Made by a program: the position numbers and the translations under genes
Notes under the pieces: model-generated
What the model was told of the DNA's origin: nothing
Seen by the model: the letters and a program-made list of their open reading frames with translations, nothing else
Databases searched by the model: none
Shown here: in pieces, positions 45,110 to 51,922 of the stretch
Layout of the letters: each line of letters opens with the position of its first letter
Position numbering within the stretch: the first letter of the stretch is position 1
NCBI RefSeq assembly: GCF_018135625.1
Contig: NZ_CP073078.1
Location: 2,140,501-2,204,500, forward strand
Source: Phenylobacterium montanum
GTDB taxonomy: Bacteria; Pseudomonadota; Alphaproteobacteria; Caulobacterales; Caulobacteraceae
DNA length: 64,000 nucleotides
Direction of reading: 5' to 3'

Positions 45110-46510
45110 ATGCCCGCATCATCACCGCCTGCAGCCGACACGCCGCCGGCCTGGCGCCTGGTCGCCTTCTCCCTGATCACCTTGCCGATCGCCGGCGCCG
45201 GCCTGCCGCTGGCGGTCTATCTGCCCGCCTACTATGCCCTTGAGGGCGGCCTGGGCCTGACCGTAGTCGGCCTGGTGTTCATGGTCGGGCGCCTCTGGGA
45301 CGCCGCCGCCGATCCTCTGGTGGGCGTCCTTTCCGACCGCACGCGGACCCGCTTCGGCCGCCGCCGGCCCTGGATCGCAGCAGGCGCCGTCCTGTTCGCC
45401 CTGGCCTCGATCGCGCTGTTCTCCCCGCCGGCGCGGCCGAGCCCGACCTATCTCGCCGCCGGACTCGCCGTCTTCTATCTGGGCTGGACCATGATCCAGA
45501 TTCCGGTGTCCGCCTGGGCCGGGGATCTGGCGCGCGGCTACCATCAGCGCAGCCGGGTCGCGACCTATGTCCAGACCATGTCGGCGGCGGGCCTTCTGCT
45601 GGTGCTGGTGCTGCCGGCGCTGATCGACCAGGTCTGGCCCGACCAGGCCCGCGCCAAACTGCTGGCCATGGGCGGCTTCATCCTGGCGACTCTCGTCCCC
45701 GGCCTGGCGGGCGCACTGTTCGCGGTGCGCGAGCCCGCCGCCAGCCCACAGGCTCCGGCCGCGCCCTCGGCGCTCGAGACCCTCGGCGCGGCGGCGCGCG
45801 ATCCCCTCCTGCTGCGCGTCCTGGGCTCGGACTTCGCCGTCACCCTCGGCCAGACCATTCGCGGCTCGCTCTTCGTCTTCTTCGTGGTCGGCTATATGGG
45901 CCTGCCGAAGTGGGGCAGCCTGTTGTTCCTGCTGCAGTTCGTGTTCGGCGTCTTCGCCGGCCCCATCTGGCTGCAGGTCGGCTACCGCTTCGGCAAGGGC
46001 CGCACCGCCGTGGCGGCCGAGCTGGTCCAGGCGGCGATCAACCTCGGCCTCCTGTTCGTCGCGCCGGGCCAGTTCGCCGCCCTGCTGACCCTGACAATCG
46101 CCCAGGGCCTGGCCCAGGGCTCCGGCAATCTGATGTTGCGCTCGATCGTGGCCGATCTGGCCGACCGCCAGCGCCTGACATCGGGCCAGGAGCGTTCGGG
46201 CGTCTTGTTCTCGGTGTTCAGCCTCTCGGGCAAGGCGGCGACCGCCGCCGCGGTTGGCCTCGCCCTGCCCCTGGTGGCGGCGCTCGGCTTCCATCCCGGC
46301 GGCCACAACACGAACACGGCCTTGCAAGGGCTCAAGCTGGTCTTCGCCCTCGGCCCGGCCCTCTCGCACCTCGTCTCGGCCTCGCTGGTCCTGGGCTTTC
46401 CCCTGGACGAGCGGCGCCATGCCGAAATCCGCCGCGCGCTCGAAGCCCGCGACGGCGCCGCCGGCCTCTCGCCGTCCGGCTCCCTGGGCGTCCCGGCCCC
46501 TGCCGAGTGA
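45110..46510 (+). CDS. GPH-type major facilitator symporter
   Basis: A 466-aa transporter with about twelve hydrophobic helices. The cytoplasmic loop MVGRLWDAAADPLVGVLSDRTRTRFGRRRPWIAAGAV is the signature of the glycoside-pentoside-hexuronide:cation symporter group. This group moves sugars or other organic anions together with a cation. It is divergent from the TonB receptor and precedes the AtsK/TauD-like gene by 55 bases. The neighbours suggest the cargo might be a sulfate ester or sulfonate rather than a sugar. Confidence 0.87.
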   Translation: MPASSPPAADTPPAWRLVAFSLITLPIAGAGLPLAVYLPAYYALEGGLGLTVVGLVFMVGRLWDAAADPLVGVLSDRTRTRFGRRRPWIAAGAVLFALASIALFSPPARPSPTYLAAGLAVFYLGWTMIQIPVSAWAGDLARGYHQRSRVATYVQTMSAAGLLLVLVLPALIDQVWPDQARAKLLAMGGFILATLVPGLAGALFAVREPAASPQAPAAPSALETLGAAARDPLLLRVLGSDFAVTLGQTIRGSLFVFFVVGYMGLPKWGSLLFLLQFVFGVFAGPIWLQVGYRFGKGRTAVAAELVQAAINLGLLFVAPGQFAALLTLTIAQGLAQGSGNLMLRSIVADLADRQRLTSGQERSGVLFSVFSLSGKAATAAAVGLALPLVAALGFHPGGHNTNTALQGLKLVFALGPALSHLVSASLVLGFPLDERRHAEIRRALEARDGAAGLSPSGSLGVPAPAE

Positions 46511-46565
46511 CGCCGCCTCTGCACTTCCCAACCGCCCCCAGGGCGAAACCTGAAAGGACCTGAAC

Positions 46566-47480
46566 ATGAGCGCCGATGGACATCTCAACGTCGAAGACGT
46601 GGTCTTGAGCGTCAAACCCGTGGCCGGCCGCATTGGCGCCGAGATCGAGGGCGTGCGCCTGGCGGCCGACCTGCCGGCCCACACCATCCGCACCCTCCGC
46701 GCGGCCCTGCTCAAGCACAAGGTGCTGTTCTTCCGCGGCCAGGATCACCTGACCGACGCTGAGCAGGAAGGCTTCGCCGCCCGGTTCGGCGCGCCTGTGG
46801 CCCACCCCACGGTGCCGGTGCTGGACGGCAGCAACTACATCCTCGAACTCGACGGCTCCAACGGCGCGCGGGCTTCGAGCTGGCATACCGACGTCACCTT
46901 CACCGACGCCTATCCCCAGGCCTCGATCCTGCGCAGCCTGGTGGCGCCGGACCATGGCGGCGACACCCTCTGGGCCAACACCGCCCGCGCCTATGACGAC
47001 CTGCCGCCCGAGCTGAAGGTGCTGGCCGAGAACCTTTGGGCCACCCATTCCAACCTCTACGACTATGCCGGCGCCAAGCCGAACCAGTCGGAAGAGGCGG
47101 CCCGCCGCTATCGCGAGGTTTTCACCCGCACGGTCTACGAGACCGACCATCCGGTGGTTCGGGTCCACCCCGAGACAGGCGAGCGCACCCTGGTGCTGGG
47201 CCACTTCATCAAGCGCTTCAAGGGCTACTCCTCCGAAGCCTCGAACCGCCTGTTCGAGCTGCTGCAAGGCTATGTCATCCGCCCCGAGAACACCGTGCGC
47301 TGGCGCTGGAGGGCGGGCGACGTGGCCTTCTGGGACAACCGCGCCACCCAGCACCGGGCGGTGGACGACTATGGCGACCAGCCGCGCATCGTGCGCCGGG
47401 TGACGGTCACCGGCGACGTTCCTGTGTCCGTCGACGGCCGCCGCAGCGAAACGCGCCAGGTGGAAAAGGCCGCCGCCTGA
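46566..47480 (+). CDS. TauD/TfdA-family dioxygenase, alkylsulfatase (AtsK)-like
   Basis: A 304-aa Fe(II)/2-oxoglutarate-dependent oxygenase. The iron facial triad is H107-x-D109 (SWHTDVTFTDAYPQAS) and H263 (TQHRAV); R in RIVRRVT would bind 2-oxoglutarate. The WHTDVTF-DAYPQASILRS segment is closer, as far as I recall, to alkylsulfatase AtsK than to taurine dioxygenase. It would release sulfite, sulfate or aldehyde from organosulfur compounds. It lies downstream of the symporter with its own binding site (AAAGGA). Confidence 0.85.
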   Translation: MSADGHLNVEDVVLSVKPVAGRIGAEIEGVRLAADLPAHTIRTLRAALLKHKVLFFRGQDHLTDAEQEGFAARFGAPVAHPTVPVLDGSNYILELDGSNGARASSWHTDVTFTDAYPQASILRSLVAPDHGGDTLWANTARAYDDLPPELKVLAENLWATHSNLYDYAGAKPNQSEEAARRYREVFTRTVYETDHPVVRVHPETGERTLVLGHFIKRFKGYSSEASNRLFELLQGYVIRPENTVRWRWRAGDVAFWDNRATQHRAVDDYGDQPRIVRRVTVTGDVPVSVDGRRSETRQVEKAAA

Positions 47481-47489
47481 TCCTTGACG

Positions 47490-47906
47490 TCAGGTAGGAT
47501 CGGGGCCGCCACTCTTCGTGGCGCGCCCCGTTTCACCTTGCTTGTCGATGCGCTTGAGCAAAGCCTTGAGCGCTGTCAGCCGCCAGGCCTCGGCCAGGAG
47601 GGCCGCCAGTTCGGCCTGCTCGATCATATCGAGCCGCACGAGCACCGCCGGGTAGCCGCGATAGTGATCGTCGTCGAAGAATCGGTCCGGCGCCGCCGCG
47701 ATCAGCATCTCCTTCCGCTCCAGGCTGCACCGCACGGCGATCTTGCCCGGTTGCGGCAACCGCCTGGCCCTGGGCGCCGACCGCGCCATGTAGGTCCAGG
47801 CGAACCCCTTGCCGGCGACCTCAAAGCGCGGCCCGGTCGCGTCCGAGGCGTTCGCCGCCTCGGGCAGGGCGAGGCAGAGCCGAGTGAGATCGTCAAGGCT
47901 GGCCAT
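47490..47906 (-). CDS. MmcQ/YjbR family protein
   Basis: A 138-aa DNA-binding-fold protein. Typical parts are LCLALPEAANASDATGPRFEVAGKGFAWTYM and AVRCSLERKEMLIAAAPDRFFDDDHYRGYPAVLVRLD, ending in a helix (ELAALLAEAWRLTALKALLKRI). Function in the cell is not settled; often listed as MmcQ/YjbR DNA-binding protein. It converges on the dioxygenase gene. It is separated from the tRNA-Leu gene on the same strand by 62 bases. Confidence 0.88.
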   Translation of the reverse strand: MASLDDLTRLCLALPEAANASDATGPRFEVAGKGFAWTYMARSAPRARRLPQPGKIAVRCSLERKEMLIAAAPDRFFDDDHYRGYPAVLVRLDMIEQAELAALLAEAWRLTALKALLKRIDKQGETGRATKSGGPDPT

Positions 47907-47968
47907 CCTGTGCGCCCTCTGCTTGACCTAGACGTCCCAACCGCAAAAGCGGCGCGCACGACAAACCT

Positions 47969-48053
47969 TGGTGCGGGCGCCGGGGATCGAACCCGGATGA
48001 CCGAAGTCGACGGATTTTAAGTCCGTTGCGTCTACCAATTCCGCCACGCCCGC
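47969..48053 (-). tRNA. tRNA-Leu (anticodon TAA)
   Basis: Read on the minus strand, the acceptor stem GCGGGCG pairs with CGCCCGC followed by A and an encoded CCA. The anticodon arm is GGACTTAAAATCC, giving TAA in the loop. There is a long variable arm, and the T-loop GGTTCGATCC is present. Eighty-five bases including CCA, class II as expected for leucine. No attachment-site duplicate of its 3' end was recognised in this window. Confidence 0.95.
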
Positions 48054-48131
48054 ACGCAAGGCAACCCCCTACAGGACAAGGGTTTTTCGGTCTACAGCCC
48101 AAAACCCAAAAAAGGGAACAAAAGGGGGTGG

Positions 48132-48170
48132 CCGGGACTCTCCGGGACCAAAAGTCCCGGAATAGTCCCG
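48132..48170. repeat. Nested palindrome between tRNA-Leu and luxR
   Basis: TCCGGGAC-CAAAA-GTCCCGGA is a perfect 21-base palindrome (48141-48161). A second layer, CGGGACT before it and AGTCCCG after it, extends the possible stem to about 15 base pairs. It lies about 175 bases before the luxR start and upstream of the tRNA gene. No T run follows. It could be an operator, a terminator for upstream read-through, or a recombination scar. Confidence 0.6.
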
Positions 48171-48345
48171 AGACTTTGATCACGTTCCGTTCGCACCCAA
48201 AGCACGCCCAAAAACAACCGTTACTGGACGATCCGCCGAGGTATCCGCTGCGCTCCGCCCAGCCATTCCGTGCCGCTGCATGCCCAGCTCGGTACACAGA
48301 TTATTTTCGCCTTGATTTGGCGGCGCCGCTTGATGAGATCAGCCC

Positions 48346-49110
48346 ATGGTTGATCGAATCTCCCCTCGATTGAGCACGGCCGCAGCGGCGTTCCTGGCTA
48401 AAGCGGCCACATGCGTGGCCATCACCACGCTGGATCAGGACTTCCTCGACCTCATTCGGAGTTTTGGATTCAAGACCGCGATGTGCGTCAGCCTCGCCCG
48501 AGCTGGCGCACCGGTCAGTCCCACCGTGATCTTCGGCGAGGAAAGTCCTTGGATTCCGTATTATGCGGCCCGCAACTATGCGAGCCTTGACCCCACCATC
48601 ACTCGGGCGTTTCGAACCCGCAAAGCCTTCACCTGGCGAGACGTTGAGCGACCGGATGCGCCGAACGAGGTCCGACGTTTTTTTGGCGAAGCGCGCGAGG
48701 CTTGGGCCCAGGACGGGTTGATTGTGCCGATCCACGGGCCCTTCGGCGAAATGTCGGTGATCAACCTGCTGAGCGCCGTCGACATCTCGCTCTCCGACGA
48801 CGAGATCGCCATGCTGCAGGGGGTCTGCAGCATCTATGCGGCGAACGGACTGAACCTTGTCCAGGGCGTTCTACCACTCGCCCGGACCCCGGCGCTGGGT
48901 CTGACCCCGCGCGAGCAGCAGTGCATCTTCTGGATGAGCGTCGGCAAACATGACGCCGACACAGCCGAAATCCTGAAGATCTCCCCGCATACGGTGCGCG
49001 CGCACCTGGACAGCGCGAAGACAAAGTTCATGGTCGAAACTCGACCCGAGCTCTGCATGAAGGCGCTGGCCCACGGGATCCTGGTCCCCGACCACAGCAG
49101 CCCAATCTGA
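48346..49110 (+). CDS. LuxR-family autoinducer-binding transcriptional regulator
   Basis: A 254-aa two-domain protein. The autoinducer domain keeps the family residues W and Y (SPWIPYYAARNYASLDP), Asp-Pro (LDPT), W (AFTWRDV) and G (IPIHGPFGEMS-like VPIHGPFGEMS). The C-terminal HTH is LGLTPREQQCIFWMSVGKHDADTAEILKISPHTVRAHLDSAKTKF with the conserved Glu and Gly. It is thus a quorum-sensing receptor-activator, not an orphan response regulator. It sits 167 bases before the luxI-type gene on the same strand. The start has only a weak ribosome site. Confidence 0.93.
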   Translation: MVDRISPRLSTAAAAFLAKAATCVAITTLDQDFLDLIRSFGFKTAMCVSLARAGAPVSPTVIFGEESPWIPYYAARNYASLDPTITRAFRTRKAFTWRDVERPDAPNEVRRFFGEAREAWAQDGLIVPIHGPFGEMSVINLLSAVDISLSDDEIAMLQGVCSIYAANGLNLVQGVLPLARTPALGLTPREQQCIFWMSVGKHDADTAEILKISPHTVRAHLDSAKTKFMVETRPELCMKALAHGILVPDHSSPI

Positions 49111-49190
49111 TCTCCTTAGCAAATATCGGACCTTCGCCCTGAAGCCCGCGCTTCGGGCGCAGGCGCGTGCGCGCCCGTCGCCGCTCGAGT

Positions 49191-49207
49191 CTTGCGTGTC
49201 GCGCAAG
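49191..49207. promoter_or_regulatory. Palindrome upstream of luxI, possible lux-box-like operator
   Basis: CTTGCG and CGCAAG flank TGTCG, 71 bases before the luxI ATG. The dyad size (17 bases) is close to a LuxR-type operator, though the sequence is not a canonical lux box. It is the best dyad in the luxR-luxI gap. Proposed as a binding site for the neighbouring LuxR; experimental confirmation is absent. Confidence 0.35.
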
Positions 49208-49277
49208 GCAATACGCGGTTTCGAGAATACCGCCGCTGGCGGCGGCGATGTCCTGTTCGCGCAGAACGGAGGCATCA

Positions 49278-50021
49278 ATGATCCACATCTGCAGCAACAA
49301 GAACCGCCATCTCTATCGGGAGCAGCTGAAGACCATGCACCTTCAGCGCTGCGAGCTGTTCGTGAAAGTCAAAGGCTGGAACCTGAAGGTCATCGACGGC
49401 GGCGAATATGACGACGGCGACGATGACAGGGCCGTCTATCTGCTGTCCCTGGACGAGACCGGATATTGCTACGGCAGCATCCGGGTGCGCCCTGCGGATG
49501 ATTTCTCGATGTTGATCGACAACATGCCTCATCACGTCGAGGGCGACGCCGCGGCGCTGCGGCAGGACCCCGGTCTTTGGGAGATGGCGCGCTGGATCAA
49601 CATCGGCGGTGACCCCGCCGCCGGCCAGGAAATCCGCATCGGCCTCATCGAGTATCTGCTCGAGCAAGGGGCGCACCAATGCCTCGCCCTGCCCGACGTC
49701 AGCGTGCTCAGCTACGCTATCCGGACCGGCTGGCGGCTGCGCCCGCTCGGCGCGCCGAAGCCCTATCCGGAAGGCGGTGTTGCGGTGGCGGTGAGCCTGC
49801 CGATCGACCGGGCCGAGGCGAGCTATCTGCGAGACCTGACCGGTCGTCGGGATGTCTTCATGATGGAGATCGACCCCGCCGCGCCGTGGGCCCACCTCAG
49901 CCTGACGGTCATCGAGGCCGCGTTCGCCGAGGCGGCTCAGCAGGCAAGCGACCGACATGAGCTGACGGCGGCGGCCGACGCCCTGCTGCGCCACCGGCTC
50001 GAGCTGGGCCAAGTGGCCTAG
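49278..50021 (+). CDS. Acyl-homoserine-lactone synthase, LuxI family
   Basis: A 247-aa autoinducer synthase that makes N-acyl-homoserine lactone from S-adenosylmethionine and an acyl carrier. The invariant residues are present: R and F (LQRCELFVKVKGW), W, the Asp/Glu cluster (DGGEYDDGDDDRAVYLL), R (GSIRVRP), and E/R (LWEMARW). The ATG at 49278 with GGAGG five bases upstream is chosen over a longer frame that would run through the luxR-luxI gap. It lies just after luxR and 98 bases before the GntR gene. The acyl chain cannot be predicted. Confidence 0.93.
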   Translation: MIHICSNKNRHLYREQLKTMHLQRCELFVKVKGWNLKVIDGGEYDDGDDDRAVYLLSLDETGYCYGSIRVRPADDFSMLIDNMPHHVEGDAAALRQDPGLWEMARWINIGGDPAAGQEIRIGLIEYLLEQGAHQCLALPDVSVLSYAIRTGWRLRPLGAPKPYPEGGVAVAVSLPIDRAEASYLRDLTGRRDVFMMEIDPAAPWAHLSLTVIEAAFAEAAQQASDRHELTAAADALLRHRLELGQVA

Positions 50022-50119
50022 AGGGGGCCGATCGCCGAGGGCGGAGGCCCCATTGGGGCCGCGCCACCCATTCGGCGGCGTCCTCTACGGACGGCGCCGA
50101 TGCGGCGGAGATGACCAGC

Positions 50120-50728
50120 ATGAGCGCCATCAACTCCACTGGGGAACGGATCTACCGGGCGATCAAACGGCAGGTCGTGGCTGGCGAATTTCGGCCAGCC
50201 GAGAAGATCGACGCCCGGATCCTCGCCGACCAGCATGGCGCTAGCCTGACGCCGGTGCGCACGGCCCTACATCGGCTGGTCGGCGAAGGGTTGGTCGAAG
50301 CCCATCCCAACGAGGGCTTCCACGCCCCCGCGGTCAGCGAGCCGCTTTTGCACGATCTCTATGTTTGGAACGAACAGGTGCTTCAGGCCGCTCGTCGGTT
50401 GGGCGGCGACACCGACCCACAGCGCCTGATTCCGCTGCCAAGCGACGCGGCGCCGGATCCGGCAGCCTTCTCGGCCCGACTATTTCGCGCGGTTGCGCTC
50501 GGATCTGGCAACGCGATTTGTCTGTCCGCGGTCGAAACCTTGAACGATCGCCTCAGCGCGGCCCGCGCCGCCGAAGCCCGGCTCTATGACGACCTCATTT
50601 CGGAGATTCAGGACCTGGCGCTGGTGCTGTCGCGCTCGCCGGACCAGGCTGGACGGGCGATCGTGGGCTATCACCGCCGGCGTCTGCGCGACGCACCCCA
50701 GATCGTGCGTCTGATCCATCGTCTCTAG
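50120..50728 (+). CDS. GntR-family transcriptional regulator
   Basis: A 202-aa protein from the ATG at 50120 (GGCGGAG upstream). The winged helix is GERIYRAIKRQVVAGEFRPAEKIDARILADQHGASLTPVRTALHRLVGEGLVEAHPNEGFHAPAVS. A helical FCD-type ligand-binding half follows, with an NDRLSAARAAEARLYDDLISEIQDLALVLSR segment, making it FadR-subfamily although somewhat short. It lies between the AHL synthase and the lasso operon and is the likely binder of the AT-rich inverted repeat at 50954-50988. Its effector is unknown; it may sense the peptide or a metabolite. Confidence 0.88.
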   Translation: MSAINSTGERIYRAIKRQVVAGEFRPAEKIDARILADQHGASLTPVRTALHRLVGEGLVEAHPNEGFHAPAVSEPLLHDLYVWNEQVLQAARRLGGDTDPQRLIPLPSDAAPDPAAFSARLFRAVALGSGNAICLSAVETLNDRLSAARAAEARLYDDLISEIQDLALVLSRSPDQAGRAIVGYHRRRLRDAPQIVRLIHRL

Positions 50729-50953
50729 GCCCAGGTCCGCAAAGTCGTGGATCAAAAGCCAGGGCGCCGGCTGGTTGAGAACATGCTTGAGACATGCGCC
50801 GACGCCTTTAGCTCGAAAGCCTGGACATGCGCATCGGCCAGCCGGCAGGTTTCGATAGCAGAGGCCTCGCTCGCGACCCAAGAGCATTATTTTTCGAGGC
50901 TCTCGCTTCAGTTGCCTCTCCAAAGCACCGTCCGCCGACGCCACCAATGCGGA

Positions 50954-50988
50954 TATAATGCAAATTATCTCGATATAATTGCATTATA
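50954..50988 (+). promoter_or_regulatory. AT-rich inverted repeat before the lasso operon, promoter/operator
   Basis: TATAATGCAAATTAT (50954-50968) and ATAATTGCATTATA (50975-50988) are complementary except for one inserted A. The stretch is strikingly AT-rich in a high-GC genome and includes two TATAAT hexamers. It lies 78 bases upstream of the precursor ATG. It is probably the promoter of the lasso operon overlapped by an operator, with GntR as first candidate binder and LuxR as second. Confidence 0.55.
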
Positions 50989-51066
50989 AAATCGGGATAC
51001 TCGGGTCCCTCTTCTAGGCTCCGGAAGCGTCGCGAATGGTCGCGACCCTGTCCAAGGAGCATCGCT

Positions 51067-51201
51067 ATGGACCGCATCATCGAAACCAACGACCAGGACC
51101 TGGTCGATCTGGGCGCCGCGAGCGTCGAAACCCGCGGCGGACCGCTCGGCGTCGGCGAGGGCGAGGGCCGTCAGCACATCGAAGGCCTGGCCGACGACTG
51201 A
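51067..51201 (+). CDS. Lasso peptide precursor (A protein)
   Basis: A 44-codon gene with a strong AAGGAG seven bases before its ATG. It encodes a leader (MDRIIETNDQDLVDLGAASV then ETR) with Thr22 at the second-last leader position, a hallmark of lasso precursors. The predicted core starts at Gly24: ring GGPLGVGE, closed between Gly1 and Glu8 to an eight-residue macrolactam, then tail GEGRQHIEGLADD. No Cys, so it is class II. Bulky tail residues R12, Q13, H14 or I15 could be the plugs that hold the thread. Genes B and C follow at once. I do not recognise this core among known lasso peptides, from memory only. Confidence 0.9.
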   Translation: MDRIIETNDQDLVDLGAASVETRGGPLGVGEGEGRQHIEGLADD

Positions 51202-51262
51202 CGGACCGGCCTGGCGCCTGCGCGAGGGCGCGGGCGCCAGGCTCCCCTTGGGGGACTGGCGC

Positions 51263-51922
51263 ATGCCCATCCAGCTCAGCGGCGACATCACCTTCTGCGA
51301 GACGGCAGGGCGCCTGGTCTTCCTCGACTCTGCCCGAGATCGCTATTTTTCCCTGGGCGGAACCGCCGAGCACGCGTTTCGTCAGCTCTGGGCGGGAAAG
51401 GCCATCGACGACTGCGATGCAGCCCGTCTTGGTCGCTTCGGTTTGCTCGAGCCGGCCGAGACCATCGTCAGGCCGATCCAGCCGCCCATCACGGCGGCCC
51501 CGACCCGAAGCGCGCTGGAGACCGGGATCTACATGGCCTTTCGTCGCCAAGACCTGGTGCAGACCGCGCGGGCGCTGGCCCTGGCAGAATGGAGCCTCCG
51601 GCGCGGGTTCGGCCCGGCGCTGCGACGCCTTGCACAGCGCAAGGCCGCCCTCCCGGCGACGCCTGACGCCGCCGCACCGTCGCCGGCTGAACTGGCGCTG
51701 GCCTATCATCGGCACCGCAGCGCCCTACCCTTCCGCAAAATCTGCCTGCGCGACTCGCTGGCGCTGCTGGAACTGCTCACGCGACACGGCGCTCGGGCCG
51801 ACCTGGTCTTCGGGGTGAAGCTAGATCCCTTCAACGCGCACTGCTGGGTACAGGCGGGCGAGGTCGTCCTGAGCGATGCGCTCGATGTCGCTCTGGCCCA
51901 CCAGCCGATCCGGGTTGTCTGA
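51263..51922 (+). CDS. Lasso peptide leader-binding protease (fused B protein)
   Basis: A 219-aa protein that removes the leader. Residues 1-70 resemble PqqD-type recognition elements (MPIQLSGDITFCETAGRLVFLDSARDRYFSLGGTAEHAFRQLW) that bind the leader. The C-terminal half is a transglutaminase-like cysteine protease with triad C161 (KICLRDSLALLELL), H193 (FNAHCWVQ) and D205 (VLSDAL). In many actinobacterial systems these are two proteins; proteobacterial ones are fused as here. The ATG at 51263 has GGGGGA seven bases upstream; a TTG at 51248 also opens the frame. It overlaps the C gene by one base. Confidence 0.9.
   Translation: MPIQLSGDITFCETAGRLVFLDSARDRYFSLGGTAEHAFRQLWAGKAIDDCDAARLGRFGLLEPAETIVRPIQPPITAAPTRSALETGIYMAFRRQDLVQTARALALAEWSLRRGFGPALRRLAQRKAALPATPDAAAPSPAELALAYHRHRSALPFRKICLRDSLALLELLTRHGARADLVFGVKLDPFNAHCWVQAGEVVLSDALDVALAHQPIRVV

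Noticed and set aside
47969-48053. Use of tRNA-Leu as integration site of the lasso block
   Set aside because: The block lies on the 5' side of the tRNA, and no copy of the tRNA 3' end was recognised elsewhere in the window.
50729-51066. A second lasso precursor before the first
   Set aside because: I read the frames in this gap for a short ORF with Thr-x-Gly and an acid at core 7-9 and found none with a ribosome site.
51067-51201. Alternative lasso ring with Gly25 as first core residue and Glu at position 7 or 9
   Set aside because: It would place Arg rather than Thr at leader position -2; Gly24 with Glu8 fits both the Thr rule and the common eight-residue ring.
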